A stretch of 64,000 nucleotides of DNA from Thermoanaerobaculia bacterium (lineage in GTDB: Bacteria; Acidobacteriota; Thermoanaerobaculia; Multivoradales; Multivoraceae): contig JAJEHN010000009.1 in the NCBI GenBank assembly GCA_022823665.1, forward strand, positions 124,001-188,000, read 5' to 3'. Below the pieces are notes generated by a model that saw only the letters and a program-made list of their open reading frames with translations, did no database searches and had not been told where the DNA came from. The position numbers and the translations under genes are program-made. This document shows, piece by piece, positions 51,413-62,144 of the stretch (the stretch's first letter is position 1; each line of letters opens with the position of its first letter).

Positions 51413-52360
51413 ATGGATCGCATTCCGAACACTCCCCTCGCCCTCGCAATCGCCGCTGCGCTGACCCTGGCGAACGTCCCGCTCTTCGGCCAGGACGCAC
51501 CGCCGGAGCCGCCGCCGCGCATCGACACCGCCGAGATCGAGCCCTTTCTCGGCGAGTGGGTCCTCGAAGTGATGACCCAGCAAGGCTCGCTCAACAGCCT
51601 GATCACGTTCGCCGACGACGACGGCAAGGCGAGCGCCGACTTCTACCTGGCGCGCCTGGCCGATCTGGAGATCGAGAACATCAGCCGCACAGAGACCGGA
51701 CTTCACCTCGAGTTCGACCTGGAACTCGGCGGCCAGATCGTACCCGTCGAGATGGACCTCGCCCGCGAGGGCGACGGTCTCAGGGGCAAGCTGGAAACCG
51801 GCTTCTTCAACGCCGATGTCAAGGGGATGACGAAGGAGGCCGCCGACGCGGCCGGCGTCATCGTCAACAGGCAGCCGGTCGGCGAACCGGACGACCTGTC
51901 TTCTTCGAGGATCGAGATCGCCGATCAGGCGATCCGGCTGCGCTTCGACCTGCTGCCGGCGCCCGGCCACGACTACGACCGGCTCGAGACACTCGGCGAC
52001 GGCGAAGTGCTGGGACCGATCTACGGCAAGCCGTTCAAGTTCTGGACGGACGCCGACCTCGCGTTCGAGGACGCGAAGATCGCCGCCCACAATCATGGGC
52101 CGACCTACCCCGGCGTCTACAGCCTGTGGCTCAAGCGCGAAGGGGACGGCTGGAAGCTCGTGTTCAACCACCTCGCCGACGTCTGGGGCACGATGCACAT
52201 GGCCGAGCACGACGCGGGCGAGACGCCCCTGACGTTCCGGACGCTCGCCGAGCCGGTCGAGGAGACCGAGGGAGTGCTGGAAGTCGACGGAAACGGCGGC
52301 ATGCTGACGATCCGCTGGGGATCGATGGAGTGGTCCACTCCGTTCCAGCTCGCGGAGTGA
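51413..52360 (+). CDS. Secreted DUF2911-like protein
   Basis: A 315-residue exported protein with a signal peptide (TPLALAIAAALTLANVPLFGQ). The N-terminal half (EPFLGEWVLEVMTQQGSLNSLITF) looks like a lipocalin-type beta structure. The C-terminal half (FEDAKIAAHNHGPTYPGVYSLWLKREGDGWKLVFNHLADVWGTMHM) resembles DUF2911, usually found as stand-alone secreted proteins of unknown role. No catalytic motif is evident. GGAG lies about 9 nt before the ATG. The gene follows the Eis-like gene by 38 bp on the same strand and ends convergently against the export operon. Confidence 0.72.
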   Translation: MDRIPNTPLALAIAAALTLANVPLFGQDAPPEPPPRIDTAEIEPFLGEWVLEVMTQQGSLNSLITFADDDGKASADFYLARLADLEIENISRTETGLHLEFDLELGGQIVPVEMDLAREGDGLRGKLETGFFNADVKGMTKEAADAAGVIVNRQPVGEPDDLSSSRIEIADQAIRLRFDLLPAPGHDYDRLETLGDGEVLGPIYGKPFKFWTDADLAFEDAKIAAHNHGPTYPGVYSLWLKREGDGWKLVFNHLADVWGTMHMAEHDAGETPLTFRTLAEPVEETEGVLEVDGNGGMLTIRWGSMEWSTPFQLAE

Positions 52361-52373
52361 CCCGGCGCGGCGG

Positions 52374-53576
52374 TCAGAGTTCAGCCGAGACCGGCGAACC
52401 GTCGCTCAGGCTGTCACTCGGGTAGACGACGACCTGCTCGCCGGGATCGAGACCGCCGAGCACCTGGGCTTCCTGTCCGTTCCGCTCGCCCACCTCGATC
52501 GGCCTGAGCGCGGCGCGGCGGCCCTCGACCGCGAACACGGCCCAGTTCTCTTCGCGCCGGAAGAGCGCCCCGGTCGGCGCCTTCACCTCGTCGTCGCTCT
52601 CCCAGACGACGACCCGCGTCTCGACGCGGAATCCGTCGCCCAGGCCCGCCCAGTCACCCGGCGGATCGACGATGTCGATCACCACGTTCACCCGCTGCTC
52701 CTCGACGCCGAGCGCCGAGATCTTCGTGAAGCCCGAAGGCTCCACGCGCCGCACCCGGCCCTGCAGGGGGCGGTCGCCGCCCCAGCGATCGATCAGCACG
52801 CGCTGCCCCGAGCGCATCCGGACGGCGTCCTTCGAGAGATAGTCCGTGACCACCTCGATCTGGCCCGGATCACCGACTTCGAGCAGGGCTTCGCCGGCGG
52901 GCACGATGGACTCGCTCTCCCGTACGCGGCGCAGCACGACGCCCGAGACCGGCGACACGATCCGAATCGTCGCCCCGTTCAGGTCCTCGGCGGTCTCGGC
53001 GCTGAACTGCAGCAACCGCACACGCGCTGCCTGCAGTTCGCTTCGGGCCGTGCGCACCGCGTACTCGGCGGCCTCCAGCGCTTCCTGACGGGTGTCGAGA
53101 TCGAGCTGAGCGCTCTCCATCGCCTCGACCGAGACGATTCCCTCCTGGCTGAGCCGAAGGTATCGCCCCGCCTCGGAACGTGAGAAGGCGAGCTCCGCGG
53201 CCGCTCGCTCGTAGTGCGCCTCGGCCTGGCCGAGGGCGGCGGTCGCGGTCTCCACCACCGCCTCCGCCTCGGCGCGACTGCGGGCGTCGAGCAGCACCGG
53301 CGCCGAAGGCAGGAAGATCGCGAGCACTGTTTCGCCCGCCACCACGGCGTCGCCGGGCTCGAGTTCGATCCGAAGAACCCTGCCGGCCAGCGGCGCCGAG
53401 ATGACGAAGCGGTCCCGGACCCGGGTCTCACCCTCTTCGTCGATCGTCACCTCCAGCGGCCCTCGCGTGACCTCGGCAACCTCCGCCGGCACCGGCTGCG
53501 GACGCGTTCCGAAGATCGCCGCGGCCGCGACCACGACAAGCCCCACACCCCAGTACATCCAGCGCCGCGTCTTCAT
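52374..53576 (-). CDS. HlyD/MacA-type periplasmic adaptor
   Basis: A 400-residue membrane-fusion protein: N-terminal anchor helix (WMYWGVGLVVVAAAAIFG), a biotinyl-lipoyl half (ISAPLAGRVLRIELEPGDAVVAGETVLAIF), a long alpha-helical hairpin (~90-185), the second lipoyl half (TIRIVSPVSGVVLRR), and a beta-barrel and membrane-proximal domain ending VYPSDSLSDGSPVSAEL. It links an inner-membrane exporter to an outer-membrane channel. It is the last gene of the operon, 13 bp after the FtsX permease, completing a MacAB-like tripartite exporter. The outer-membrane factor is not in the window. Confidence 0.92.
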   Translation of the reverse strand: MKTRRWMYWGVGLVVVAAAAIFGTRPQPVPAEVAEVTRGPLEVTIDEEGETRVRDRFVISAPLAGRVLRIELEPGDAVVAGETVLAIFLPSAPVLLDARSRAEAEAVVETATAALGQAEAHYERAAAELAFSRSEAGRYLRLSQEGIVSVEAMESAQLDLDTRQEALEAAEYAVRTARSELQAARVRLLQFSAETAEDLNGATIRIVSPVSGVVLRRVRESESIVPAGEALLEVGDPGQIEVVTDYLSKDAVRMRSGQRVLIDRWGGDRPLQGRVRRVEPSGFTKISALGVEEQRVNVVIDIVDPPGDWAGLGDGFRVETRVVVWESDDEVKAPTGALFRREENWAVFAVEGRRAALRPIEVGERNGQEAQVLGGLDPGEQVVVYPSDSLSDGSPVSAEL

Positions 53577-53589
53577 CAGTTCGTTCCTG

Positions 53590-55959
53590 CTACTCGCGGG
53601 TCTTGAGCACCGCGACCAGGTCCAGGTCGTGGAGCTTACGCCGTACCGTCCAGGCCGAGATCGCCATCGACCCGAGAACGGCCGCCGCGGAAACCACGAA
53701 CGTGCTCGATTCGACCACGACCGGAAGCCGGAACAGCTCGCTCTCGAAGGCGCTCATCACGCCGGTGATCATGCCGTAGCCGAGGAGCAGGCCGAGTGGA
53801 ATCGCCGCCAGGGTAAGAACTCCGAGTTCGCCCAGCAGGATCGAGGAGATCTCGGCGCGAGTGAAGCCGATCACCCGCAGGCTGGCGAGCTCGCGGCTGG
53901 TCTCGGACAGGGAGATCCGGGCCGTGTTGTAGATCACGCCGAAGGCGATGATCAGGGCGAAGAACAGGTTGACGCTCATCATCATCGACATGTTGTCGAG
54001 CATGTAGGTCCGGATACTCTCGAGCGCGGCGCTGCGCAGCGTCACCCCCGCCACCGCCGGCATCGCCTTCAGCAGACCGTACAACCGCTCCTCGGCCAGC
54101 CTGTCGATCCTGAGCATCGCCCCGTTCATCGCCTCGTCGCGCCGAACCAGCCGCTGCAGCGACTCCTGTTCCATGTAGGCGGTCACGCCCAGGAGGTCGT
54201 CGACGGTGTCCGTCAGCACCACTTCCCGCACCGGCCGGGCCGCCTCCATGACCTCCACCAGCAGCATGTCCCCCGGCTCGACCTGCAACTGGTCGGCGAG
54301 CACCGTGGACAGGACCAGACCGGGCCGATCGAGCCGGATCGCGCGGTAGTCGATGTCCACCACCCGCCGCAGTCTGGCGCCGGGCGCCAGGGCCTGGATC
54401 GCCGTCTGCTTCTGCAGGTGGCCGTTGCGCAGCCGCGCCGCGACCGCGCCCGTCGGTTCCACCTGCAGCACACCCGGCAGGGCGGCGAGTTCGTGCACCG
54501 CGCTCCGCTCGACGGGCTCGAAGAAGCTCACCGACAGGTCCTGGCGCTGGATGATGTTGAACTGCACCTCGAGCAGTTCGTCCATCGAGTCCATCATTGC
54601 CCAGCCCACGACCATGATCGCGCCGGCGAAGGCGATGCCGACGATCGACAGAACCGCGCGCAGCGGCCGCCGCGACAGGTTCCGCAGCACCATCCGCGCC
54701 GGCTGCGACAACCATCGCCGTGCGCCCAGCCGTTCGAAGAGGGACACCCGGAAGGTCTCGGGCGTCGCCGGACGCATCGCCTCGGCGGGCGGCAGCGAAA
54801 CGACGCTGCGCACCGCGCCCAGCGCCCCGACCGTCGCGGCGGCAAGACTCACCCCGACGGCGATCAGGATGCCCGATGCCGACACCTTGTAGACCAGCAG
54901 CGGGAAGCGGAAGTACTCCATGTACATGCCGAGCATCGCTTCGGCCAGCAACAGGCCGGCTCCGATCCCGATCAGCGCGCCGAGGGCCACGACGACGACG
55001 GCCCACTGCACGTAGTGGACGCCGAGCCGGAGGTTCGAGTAGCCGAGAGCCTTGAGCGCGGCGATCTGTTCGCGCTGCACGGCGACTGTTCGCCGCAGAA
55101 CCACATTGAGCAGAAACGTGGCCACGGCAAGAAAGATCAGGGGTATGAGGAGCCCCATGTTCTGGAGCTGGGTCAACTCGTTCTGGAGGTACCAGTTCGA
55201 GGTCTGATCCGCCCGCGGAATCGCGCCCAGACCGCCGTACGGATCGAGAATCGCGTCGAGTTCGACGATCGCCGCCCGCTCGAGGCTGGGCGATCGGTCG
55301 GCCAGCGTCAGGGCGACGTCGTTGAACCCGCCCTCCATCTCGAACGCGGTGGCCAGGTGCCGCCGCGTCATCCACAGGAAGCCGAAGTGCTTCGGATCCG
55401 GGAACAGCTCTCCCGGGCCGATGCCGTAGACGTACTCCGGACTGAGCGCGACACCGACGATCTCCAACGGCTGCCGGCGGCCGTTGATGACCGCGAACAG
55501 GCGATCGCCCAGGTCGAGGCCGTGAGCTTCGGCGAAACGCTCGCCCACCAGGGCCTCCTCCGCCCGGTCCGGGTCCAGGAACCGCCCGCGGCGGAGCGCG
55601 ACATCGTTGAGCGCCGGCCGGCCGCGATCAGGCAGGGAGATCAGGCGCCCGTTGACCGGATCGGAGACGTCCGGCACGTCCAGCGAGACGCTCACGACCA
55701 CCCGGGTCTGGACCTGCTTGACTCCCGGGATCGCCGCGATCCGCTGCTCCACCCAGTTGGGAACGCGCTTGGCGCCGGCGAACACGTCGGCGAAGGCGTA
55801 GCGGGCGTAGTAGGCGTCGCGGGTGGTCAGGAGCGACCCGAAGACTCCCTGCGCCATGACCAGCAGCGCTACTCCCGACGAGACGACCAGGGCGATCGCC
55901 AGCACCTGGGAACGCACGTTCCAAAGGTCGCGCAGCAGTTTACGGTCGAGGGCTCTCAT
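53590..55959 (-). CDS. FtsX-family ABC transporter permease
   Basis: A 789-residue permease with two FtsX modules. Membrane segments include [20 protein letters not shown] (~17-36), [20 protein letters not shown] (~270), [63 protein letters not shown] and three near the C-terminus; large periplasmic domains lie between (e.g. [27 protein letters not shown]). Such permeases act by mechanotransmission in MacB/LolCDE-type machines rather than by forming a channel. The start is 4 nt after the ATPase gene stop. Cargo is unknown; a peptide, lipid or lipoprotein is typical of the family. Confidence 0.92.
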   Translation of the reverse strand: MRALDRKLLRDLWNVRSQVLAIALVVSSGVALLVMAQGVFGSLLTTRDAYYARYAFADVFAGAKRVPNWVEQRIAAIPGVKQVQTRVVVSVSLDVPDVSDPVNGRLISLPDRGRPALNDVALRRGRFLDPDRAEEALVGERFAEAHGLDLGDRLFAVINGRRQPLEIVGVALSPEYVYGIGPGELFPDPKHFGFLWMTRRHLATAFEMEGGFNDVALTLADRSPSLERAAIVELDAILDPYGGLGAIPRADQTSNWYLQNELTQLQNMGLLIPLIFLAVATFLLNVVLRRTVAVQREQIAALKALGYSNLRLGVHYVQWAVVVVALGALIGIGAGLLLAEAMLGMYMEYFRFPLLVYKVSASGILIAVGVSLAAATVGALGAVRSVVSLPPAEAMRPATPETFRVSLFERLGARRWLSQPARMVLRNLSRRPLRAVLSIVGIAFAGAIMVVGWAMMDSMDELLEVQFNIIQRQDLSVSFFEPVERSAVHELAALPGVLQVEPTGAVAARLRNGHLQKQTAIQALAPGARLRRVVDIDYRAIRLDRPGLVLSTVLADQLQVEPGDMLLVEVMEAARPVREVVLTDTVDDLLGVTAYMEQESLQRLVRRDEAMNGAMLRIDRLAEERLYGLLKAMPAVAGVTLRSAALESIRTYMLDNMSMMMSVNLFFALIIAFGVIYNTARISLSETSRELASLRVIGFTRAEISSILLGELGVLTLAAIPLGLLLGYGMITGVMSAFESELFRLPVVVESSTFVVSAAAVLGSMAISAWTVRRKLHDLDLVAVLKTRE

Positions 55960-55963
55960 CGTC

Positions 55964-56710
<747 letters not shown>

Positions 56711-56717
56711 CGAGCGC

Positions 56718-58916
56718 CTAGCCTCCGGCGCCGGCCCCTTCCGGGGCGTCGTCACCGGCAACGAGGGCGTCCAGATCGGGAGGCGCCGCCGCAAGTTCGA
56801 CGATCATCTCGGTGAACTCGCCCGGCACCGTATCGACCCGGATCATGCCGCCGTGCTCGCGCACGATGTCGGCCGAGAGCGCCAGACCGAGGCCCGTGCC
56901 CTCGTCGGTCGGCTTGGTCGTGAAGAAGGGGTTGAAGATCTTGTCCACGATGTCCCGGGGAATCCCGTTGCCGTTGTCCCGGATACGGACCTCGACGCCG
57001 TCGTCCATCTTCCGCGTCGTCACCGTGAGCGTCGGCTCGTAGGACTCGTCGTCCGTGGCGAGCCGCTTCTCGTTCGTGGCGTAGCAGGCGTTGCCGACCA
57101 GATTGAGGAACACCCGGCCCACGTCCTGGGATACGACCTCCAGCGTTCCCAGGTCCGGATCGAAGTCCTTCTCGATCGTGAGGTTGAACTCCGAGTCGGA
57201 AGCCCGGGCGCTGTGGTAGGCGAGCCCGATGTGCTCGTCGACCAGCCGATTGATGTCGGCCTCCTCCCGGCCGGCGGCGCCCCGGCCCATCTTCAGCATG
57301 TCGGTGACGATCCGGTTGGCACGCTCGCCGTGGTTCTGGATCAGCTTCAGGTTGCCGATCAGGTCCTCGAAGATCTCCCCGATCTCCTCCCGCTGATCCT
57401 CGTCCAGGCTGCCGTCCTCGTTCTCCTTCATGATCTCCTCGACCTCCTCGAGAAGCTCCGAGGACACCTCGGAGAAGTTCTTGACGAAGTTGAGAGGGTT
57501 CTTGATCTCGTGGGCGACCCCGGCCGTCAGCTCGCCCAGCGCCGCGAGCTTCTCGCGCATCACGATCTGGTCCTGGGCCTTCTGCAGGTCGACCAGCACG
57601 ACCTCCAGCTCCTCGTTCTTCTCCTTCAGTTCGTCCGCCAGCTTCTCGACCAGGTTCAGCCGCTGCACCTCCAGCGCGTGCCGGCGGAAGACCTCGAGGG
57701 CGGCCGCCATGTCCGCGACTTCGTCCTTGCCGCCGATCCCGATCTCGGCTTCCAGATTGCCCCCCGCCATCTCCCGCATGCTGCTCGAGAGGGCCTCGAA
57801 CCGGCGTACGAGCAGCCGTCCGACGAACAGCCAGCCGATGAAGACCGCTCCGGCAATGCTGACGATGTTGAGCGCCAGGAGCAACGCGCGCCCGGTGCGA
57901 ATCGCCTGGGACGCGGCCATGGTCGCCGCATCGGTGCGGTCCCGGGAAGCGGCGACCAGACTCTCCACGTCGCCGCCGAGTTCGACCGCCAGATTCTGGT
58001 TCTCCTCCAGCAGCGCCTGTTGCCGGTCGAGCGCGTCGACTTCCTGCCGTCTCAGGTCGAAGGCAGTACGGCTCTTCGCCAGCATCTCACCGAAGAGCGT
58101 TTCCAACCGATCCGAGGTGGCGGTTTCGTCGATCGCGCTGAGGGCGCGCTCGATACTCGTCGCCGCCGACTCGTACCGCTCCTCGACCGGCTCGATCAGC
58201 GGCCGGTCGGTCAGCACTGCCAGACTGTTCAGGAGCTGGTCGATGATCGTCACGTCCTGCTGAAGGCCAACCAGCACTCGATAGCGGTCAATCTCCGGTT
58301 CCGAGAAGTGGACCTCACGGGACGCGGGCGGCTGCTCGAACGACCGGAAGCCGGTCATCGCGTAGAAGAGTTGATTGTCGAGAGCAGGCACCAGAAGCGC
58401 CTCGATCCGGCTGTGGAGCGATTCCAGTTCCGACCGCAGCGCCTCACTCTCCGCACTCAGTTCGAAACCCTCGGAGACCGACTCCTGGATCGCCGCTATG
58501 TTCCCGATGAGCTCCTCGCCATGGGCCTGGATGCTCAGGATCTCCGCGTCGCCGCCGAGTGACCCCTCGGACTCCATCCCCCGGCTCATCAGGTCCTCAA
58601 GCTGGGCCTCGAAGGCACGTTGCGCCGGCGCCACCTCTACCTCAGCCCGAGTCAGTTCGTCCTGGTTCGCCGTCGCGGTGAGCCTGGGGCCCGCGGCCAC
58701 CAGTGTGCCGCTGCCCTGGGCGACGCCGAAAGCGGCCGCCAGCTCAGGCACCGTTCCCTCGGTCACCCGGTTCTGCGAATCGCCCACCTGAGCGAAGGCG
58801 AACAGCGCCACCAGACTGGCCGCGAGCGTCAGGGCAGCCGCGCCGCCGATGCCGACGTAGAGCTGCGTGGCGATCCTGTAACGGGCCTCGGTCAGTCGCC
58901 GGAACCACGAGATCAT
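56718..58916 (-). CDS. Membrane sensor histidine kinase
   Basis: A 732-residue kinase: TM1 (~20-45), an all-helical periplasmic sensor (~46-344), TM2 (~345-368), HAMP ([20 protein letters not shown]), coiled coil (~410-455), HisKA with H469 in [13 protein letters not shown], and HATPase with N-box [10 protein letters not shown] (~604-613), G1 DNGNGIP (647-653) and G2 GTGLGLA (673-679). All catalytic boxes are intact. Its start overlaps the stop of the binding-protein gene (ATGA), suggesting that this protein presents a ligand to the sensor domain. The only receiver in the operon is on the SpoIIE phosphatase, so that protein is the natural phosphorylation target. Confidence 0.93.
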   Translation of the reverse strand: MISWFRRLTEARYRIATQLYVGIGGAAALTLAASLVALFAFAQVGDSQNRVTEGTVPELAAAFGVAQGSGTLVAAGPRLTATANQDELTRAEVEVAPAQRAFEAQLEDLMSRGMESEGSLGGDAEILSIQAHGEELIGNIAAIQESVSEGFELSAESEALRSELESLHSRIEALLVPALDNQLFYAMTGFRSFEQPPASREVHFSEPEIDRYRVLVGLQQDVTIIDQLLNSLAVLTDRPLIEPVEERYESAATSIERALSAIDETATSDRLETLFGEMLAKSRTAFDLRRQEVDALDRQQALLEENQNLAVELGGDVESLVAASRDRTDAATMAASQAIRTGRALLLALNIVSIAGAVFIGWLFVGRLLVRRFEALSSSMREMAGGNLEAEIGIGGKDEVADMAAALEVFRRHALEVQRLNLVEKLADELKEKNEELEVVLVDLQKAQDQIVMREKLAALGELTAGVAHEIKNPLNFVKNFSEVSSELLEEVEEIMKENEDGSLDEDQREEIGEIFEDLIGNLKLIQNHGERANRIVTDMLKMGRGAAGREEADINRLVDEHIGLAYHSARASDSEFNLTIEKDFDPDLGTLEVVSQDVGRVFLNLVGNACYATNEKRLATDDESYEPTLTVTTRKMDDGVEVRIRDNGNGIPRDIVDKIFNPFFTTKPTDEGTGLGLALSADIVREHGGMIRVDTVPGEFTEMIVELAAAPPDLDALVAGDDAPEGAGAGG

Positions 58917-60157
58917 TGGCTCACCGCGGCTTCCAGACGCGTCGCGGGCCGGTACCGGCCCCGTTCGTCGATCACGGTCAGGAACACGGCGTCCGACCCC
59001 TGGTTGTCCTCCTCGCCGAATGCGAGTCTAAAGCCATCCAGGTCGAGGGAACCCGCGCTGCGGAGTGTCTGAATGAAGCGATCCCGATCAACGGTCGTCC
59101 CGCATCGTTCGAGCGCTTCGATCACCAGCCGTCCAGCCAGGTAACCCTCGAACGAGACGAAGCCGGGCTCAGCGCCAGCGGTGTGTTCGCGCAGGGCCCG
59201 CCGGTAGGCCGCGGCAACTCTCGAGTTGCGCGCGGTCGGGAATGGCACGACCTGGGTGACGTAGACGCCGGCGCCGCGTGGACCCAGCTCTTCCGCCAGT
59301 GCGTTGCTGCCCACGAATGACAGCGTCATGAACACCGGGTCGAGGCCGATGTGACGAGTCCAGGCGATCAGGCTGGCGACCGGCTGATAGGCGCCCACGA
59401 TGATGACGGCCTCCGGCCGCCCCACCTCGATGTCGACGATGGCCGTCTTGACGGCGGTCGTGTTGCGCGGATAGACGCCGATGGCGACCGCCTCCATGCC
59501 CCGTCTGTCGAACGCGGCACGAACGCCCGCCAGGCCAGCACGCCCGAAGGAGTCGTTCTGGATCACGACCGCGATCCGCTCGATGCCGAGATCCCTGGTC
59601 AGTCGCTCCACCATTTCCTCCGTCTCCTGGGCGTAGGAAGCACGGAGGTTGATCACGTGCGGTTCGCCGCGGAGAAAGCCCGCGCCGGTGAACGGAGCGA
59701 TGTACGGGACACCCGCCGCTTCGGCGACCGGTACCGCGGAGCGCGAGGTCGGCGTGCCGACGCCGCCGACCAGGGCGAACACACCCTCGTCCTCGATCAG
59801 CCGGCGCGTGTTGCCGATCGCTGCCTCCGGCTCGTAGCCGTCGTCCACCGTGACCAGCTCCAGGCGCCGGCCGTGCACGCCGCCGGCATCGTTGGCCTCC
59901 TTGAAGGCCGCCTGGATGCCGAGCCGCATTCCCCTGCCCAGTTCGGCCGCCGGACCGCTGAAGGCGGCGGACTGCCCGAACAGGATGCGTTCGGCCGAAA
60001 CCCCAGGCGTCCCCTCCGGCGCACCCGGCGATGCAGCCGGCTGAGCCGGCGACAAAGCCGGAACGAGCAACGCCGCCGCGACCCAGGCTGACGCGGTCAG
60101 AGCTGTTCGAGCAGCACGTGCGCGCATCGCTCTCGCCAGTCCCGTTCCGCGGTTCAA
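58913..60157 (-). CDS. Periplasmic amino-acid-type (Leu/Ile/Val-like) binding protein
   Basis: A 414-residue type I periplasmic binding protein with a signal peptide (ALTASAWVAAALLVPALSPAQP) and blocks ILFGQSAAFSGPAAELGRGMRLGIQAAFKEANDAGG, ALVGGVGTPTSRSAVPVAEAAGVPYIAPFTGAGFLR and IAVVIQNDSFGRAGLAGVRAAF, as in the LivJ/ABC-substrate-binding family. No Liv-type permease is present. Instead it overlaps a histidine kinase gene, so sensing is a better guess than uptake. The start is either TTG 60157 (overlapping the RsbW stop, TTGA) or ATG 60127, directly before the hydrophobic leader. Confidence 0.88.
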   Translation of the reverse strand: MNRGTGLARAMRARAARTALTASAWVAAALLVPALSPAQPAASPGAPEGTPGVSAERILFGQSAAFSGPAAELGRGMRLGIQAAFKEANDAGGVHGRRLELVTVDDGYEPEAAIGNTRRLIEDEGVFALVGGVGTPTSRSAVPVAEAAGVPYIAPFTGAGFLRGEPHVINLRASYAQETEEMVERLTRDLGIERIAVVIQNDSFGRAGLAGVRAAFDRRGMEAVAIGVYPRNTTAVKTAIVDIEVGRPEAVIIVGAYQPVASLIAWTRHIGLDPVFMTLSFVGSNALAEELGPRGAGVYVTQVVPFPTARNSRVAAAYRRALREHTAGAEPGFVSFEGYLAGRLVIEALERCGTTVDRDRFIQTLRSAGSLDLDGFRLAFGEEDNQGSDAVFLTVIDERGRYRPATRLEAAVSQ

Positions 60158-60573
60158 CTCCGGCGCTTGACCATGGTCACGTGGTTGCGGCCGCCCTCAC
60201 GGCTGTAGGAAGTTTCATCCATGAGGACCTTCACGAAGTGGACCCCCAGACCGCCGATCTCCCGGTCCTGAACTGCCGCGTCGAGGTCCGGCTCGGGCGC
60301 CTCGTGGAAGGGGTCGAACGCCTTTCCGCCATCGCGAACCTCAACCCGGACTTCGTCGTCGCTGGACGTGACCTCAATCTCGATCTCGCTGCCGCCAGGC
60401 TCGCCGCCGCCGTGACGCACCACGTTCGTCGCCACTTCCTCCAGTCCGAGGACGACGGCGTAGGTCGTGTCCTGGCTCCAACCCTCCTCCGCACCGAGCG
60501 CCTCCACCGCCTCCGCGACCGCCGGAAGCTCTTCGATCCGGTTCGTAACACGAAGTTGGAGGCTGGCGCTCAC
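60154..60573 (-). CDS. RsbW-like anti-sigma factor / GHKL serine kinase
   Basis: A 139-residue HATPase_c_2 protein, the switch kinase type that binds a sigma factor or phosphorylates a STAS antagonist. Visible boxes are N-box GLEEVATNVVRHGGG (~43-57), G1 VRDGGKAFDPFHEAP (~83-97) and G2 IGGLGVHFVKVLMDE (~108-122). Both overlaps (with the phosphatase gene upstream and the binding protein downstream) are 4 nt. No sigma factor gene is in the window, so its target is distant or is the kinase/phosphatase set itself. Confidence 0.92.
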   Translation of the reverse strand: MSASLQLRVTNRIEELPAVAEAVEALGAEEGWSQDTTYAVVLGLEEVATNVVRHGGGEPGGSEIEIEVTSSDDEVRVEVRDGGKAFDPFHEAPEPDLDAAVQDREIGGLGVHFVKVLMDETSYSREGGRNHVTMVKRRS

Positions 60574-61742
60574 TCGTCGGCGACACGCAAGGTCATGCAG
60601 GTCAGATCGTCGAACTGCGGCGCTTCGCCCGCGAAGTCCTGCACCGCCTGCAGAATCGCCTCGGCGGCTTCCCGGGCGCCCGGCGTCCGGCCGTCCCGGA
60701 ACAGGCCCCGGAGCGACTCGAGGCCGAACTCCTCGCTCGACATGTTGATCGCCTCGGTGACTCCGTCCGTGAAGAAGACGACCAGATCTCCCGGGTTGAG
60801 CCGGACGTTGGCCTGTCCGTACTCGAAACCCGGGATCGCACCGAGCGCGAGACCACCCGTCAGTTCGAGTTCCTCCGAAGTCCCGTCGGAGTGAACGACC
60901 AGCGGAGGGTTGTGACCGCCGTTGGAGTACGTGAGCACTCTGGTCGCGGGATCGTAGACGCCGTAGAACACGGTGACGAACATCGCCGCCTCGTTCGTCT
61001 CGTTCAGCAGGTCGTTGACCTCACGCAGGACCGTGGACGGCTCCTCGACGCCGATGGCGGCCCCCTTGAGCAGAGTGCGGCTCGACATCATGAACAGCGC
61101 CGCCGGCACCCCCTTGTCCGACACGTCGGCCACCGCCAGCCCGACCCGCCCGCCGTCCAGGTTGATCACGTCGAAGAAGTCCCCCCCGACGTTGCGCGCG
61201 GCATGCATGCAGCCGTAGACCTCGCAGCCGTCCAGTCGGGGGAACGTGTCCGGCAGGATCGACTGCTGGATCTTCGTCGCCACGTCGAGCTCGTTCTGTA
61301 TCGCCACCAGCTTGTCCCGCGAGGCCAGGGCGGCGCGCCACTCGTCGAGGTGCCGCAGCGTCCGCTCGATCGTCACTTCAAGGTCGGTGAAGTCGATCGG
61401 TTTGGTGACGAAGTCGAAGGCGCCGCGGTTCATCGCGGTGCGGATGTTCTCCATGTCGCCGTACGCCGAGACGATGACCGAGCGGATGTCCGCGTTCACC
61501 TCGGGGATCTGCTGCAACAGGGTCAGACCGTCCATCTTCGGCATGTTGATGTCCGAGAGGACGATGTCGATGTCCTGCTTCTCCGCCAGGACCTGCAACG
61601 CTTCGACACCGTTGCCGGCGAACTCGAAGCCGTACTTGCCCCCACGGATGTGGCGGCGCATGCGCTGGCGGACCAAGCGCTCCAGATCCGGCTCGTCATC
61701 GACGACAAGGATCTTGTAGTCGGGACTGTCCCGATCGCCCAC
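60570..61742 (-). CDS. Response regulator with SpoIIE/RsbU-type PP2C phosphatase
   Basis: A 390-residue protein with an N-terminal receiver (KILVVDDEP at ~10, phospho-Asp in VLSDINMPKMDG ~63, SAYG and the Lys in FVTKPIDF), a helical linker (VTIERTLRHLDEWRAAL) and a C-terminal SpoIIE phosphatase. The phosphatase carries metal-site residues in HAARNVGGDFFDVI (~183), GLAVADVSDKGVPAALFM (~203) and VVFFTDGVTEAIN (~325). It should dephosphorylate the STAS protein next door when its receiver is phosphorylated. The GTG start at 61742 is 31 nt after the STAS gene; the stop overlaps RsbW. Confidence 0.93.
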   Translation of the reverse strand: MGDRDSPDYKILVVDDEPDLERLVRQRMRRHIRGGKYGFEFAGNGVEALQVLAEKQDIDIVLSDINMPKMDGLTLLQQIPEVNADIRSVIVSAYGDMENIRTAMNRGAFDFVTKPIDFTDLEVTIERTLRHLDEWRAALASRDKLVAIQNELDVATKIQQSILPDTFPRLDGCEVYGCMHAARNVGGDFFDVINLDGGRVGLAVADVSDKGVPAALFMMSSRTLLKGAAIGVEEPSTVLREVNDLLNETNEAAMFVTVFYGVYDPATRVLTYSNGGHNPPLVVHSDGTSEELELTGGLALGAIPGFEYGQANVRLNPGDLVVFFTDGVTEAINMSSEEFGLESLRGLFRDGRTPGAREAAEAILQAVQDFAGEAPQFDDLTCMTLRVADE

Positions 61743-61773
61743 CTGGACCGCTACCCTTCCGCGCCCGGAACCT

Positions 61774-62109
61774 CTACCCCGCGGCCGCCAGGGCGTCGGC
61801 CTGCGTGTCGTAGATCTGGATGATGCGGTTGAAGCCGCTGATCTCGAACACCGACTGCACGGGATCGCTCAACGCGCAAAGGGAGATGCTCACGTTGCGC
61901 TGGCCGAGCGTCTTCGCGATCAGCAGGACGACCCTCAGACCGGCGCTGCTGATGTAGGCGAGCTGGCCCAGGTCCATGACCACGGCCTTGACCTCGTCGC
62001 CGATCGCCCCTTGCAGTTGCCGCTCGAAGTCCTGGGAATTCGAGCTGTCGACGCGGCCCTCGACCCTGGCCACAAGGACCCCCTCGTGATTCTCCACCTG
62101 GACGTTCAT
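61774..62109 (-). CDS. STAS-domain anti-sigma factor antagonist
   Basis: A 111-residue STAS protein (anti-anti-sigma type). VEGRVDSSNSQDFERQLQGAI opens the fold and DLGQLAYISSAGLRVVLLIAKTLG (~54-77) carries the serine pair at the usual phosphorylation site. It would bind the RsbW-like kinase when unphosphorylated. ATG 62109 is preceded by GGGAGG 8 nt upstream; a longer in-frame start at 62148 would overlap the transglutaminase stop. It is the first gene of the unit running through to the HlyD adaptor at 52.4 kb. Confidence 0.92.
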   Translation of the reverse strand: MNVQVENHEGVLVARVEGRVDSSNSQDFERQLQGAIGDEVKAVVMDLGQLAYISSAGLRVVLLIAKTLGQRNVSISLCALSDPVQSVFEISGFNRIIQIYDTQADALAAAG

Positions 62110-62144
62110 CGTCTCTGCCTCCCGTCGCGGTTCTTCCCGCCAAG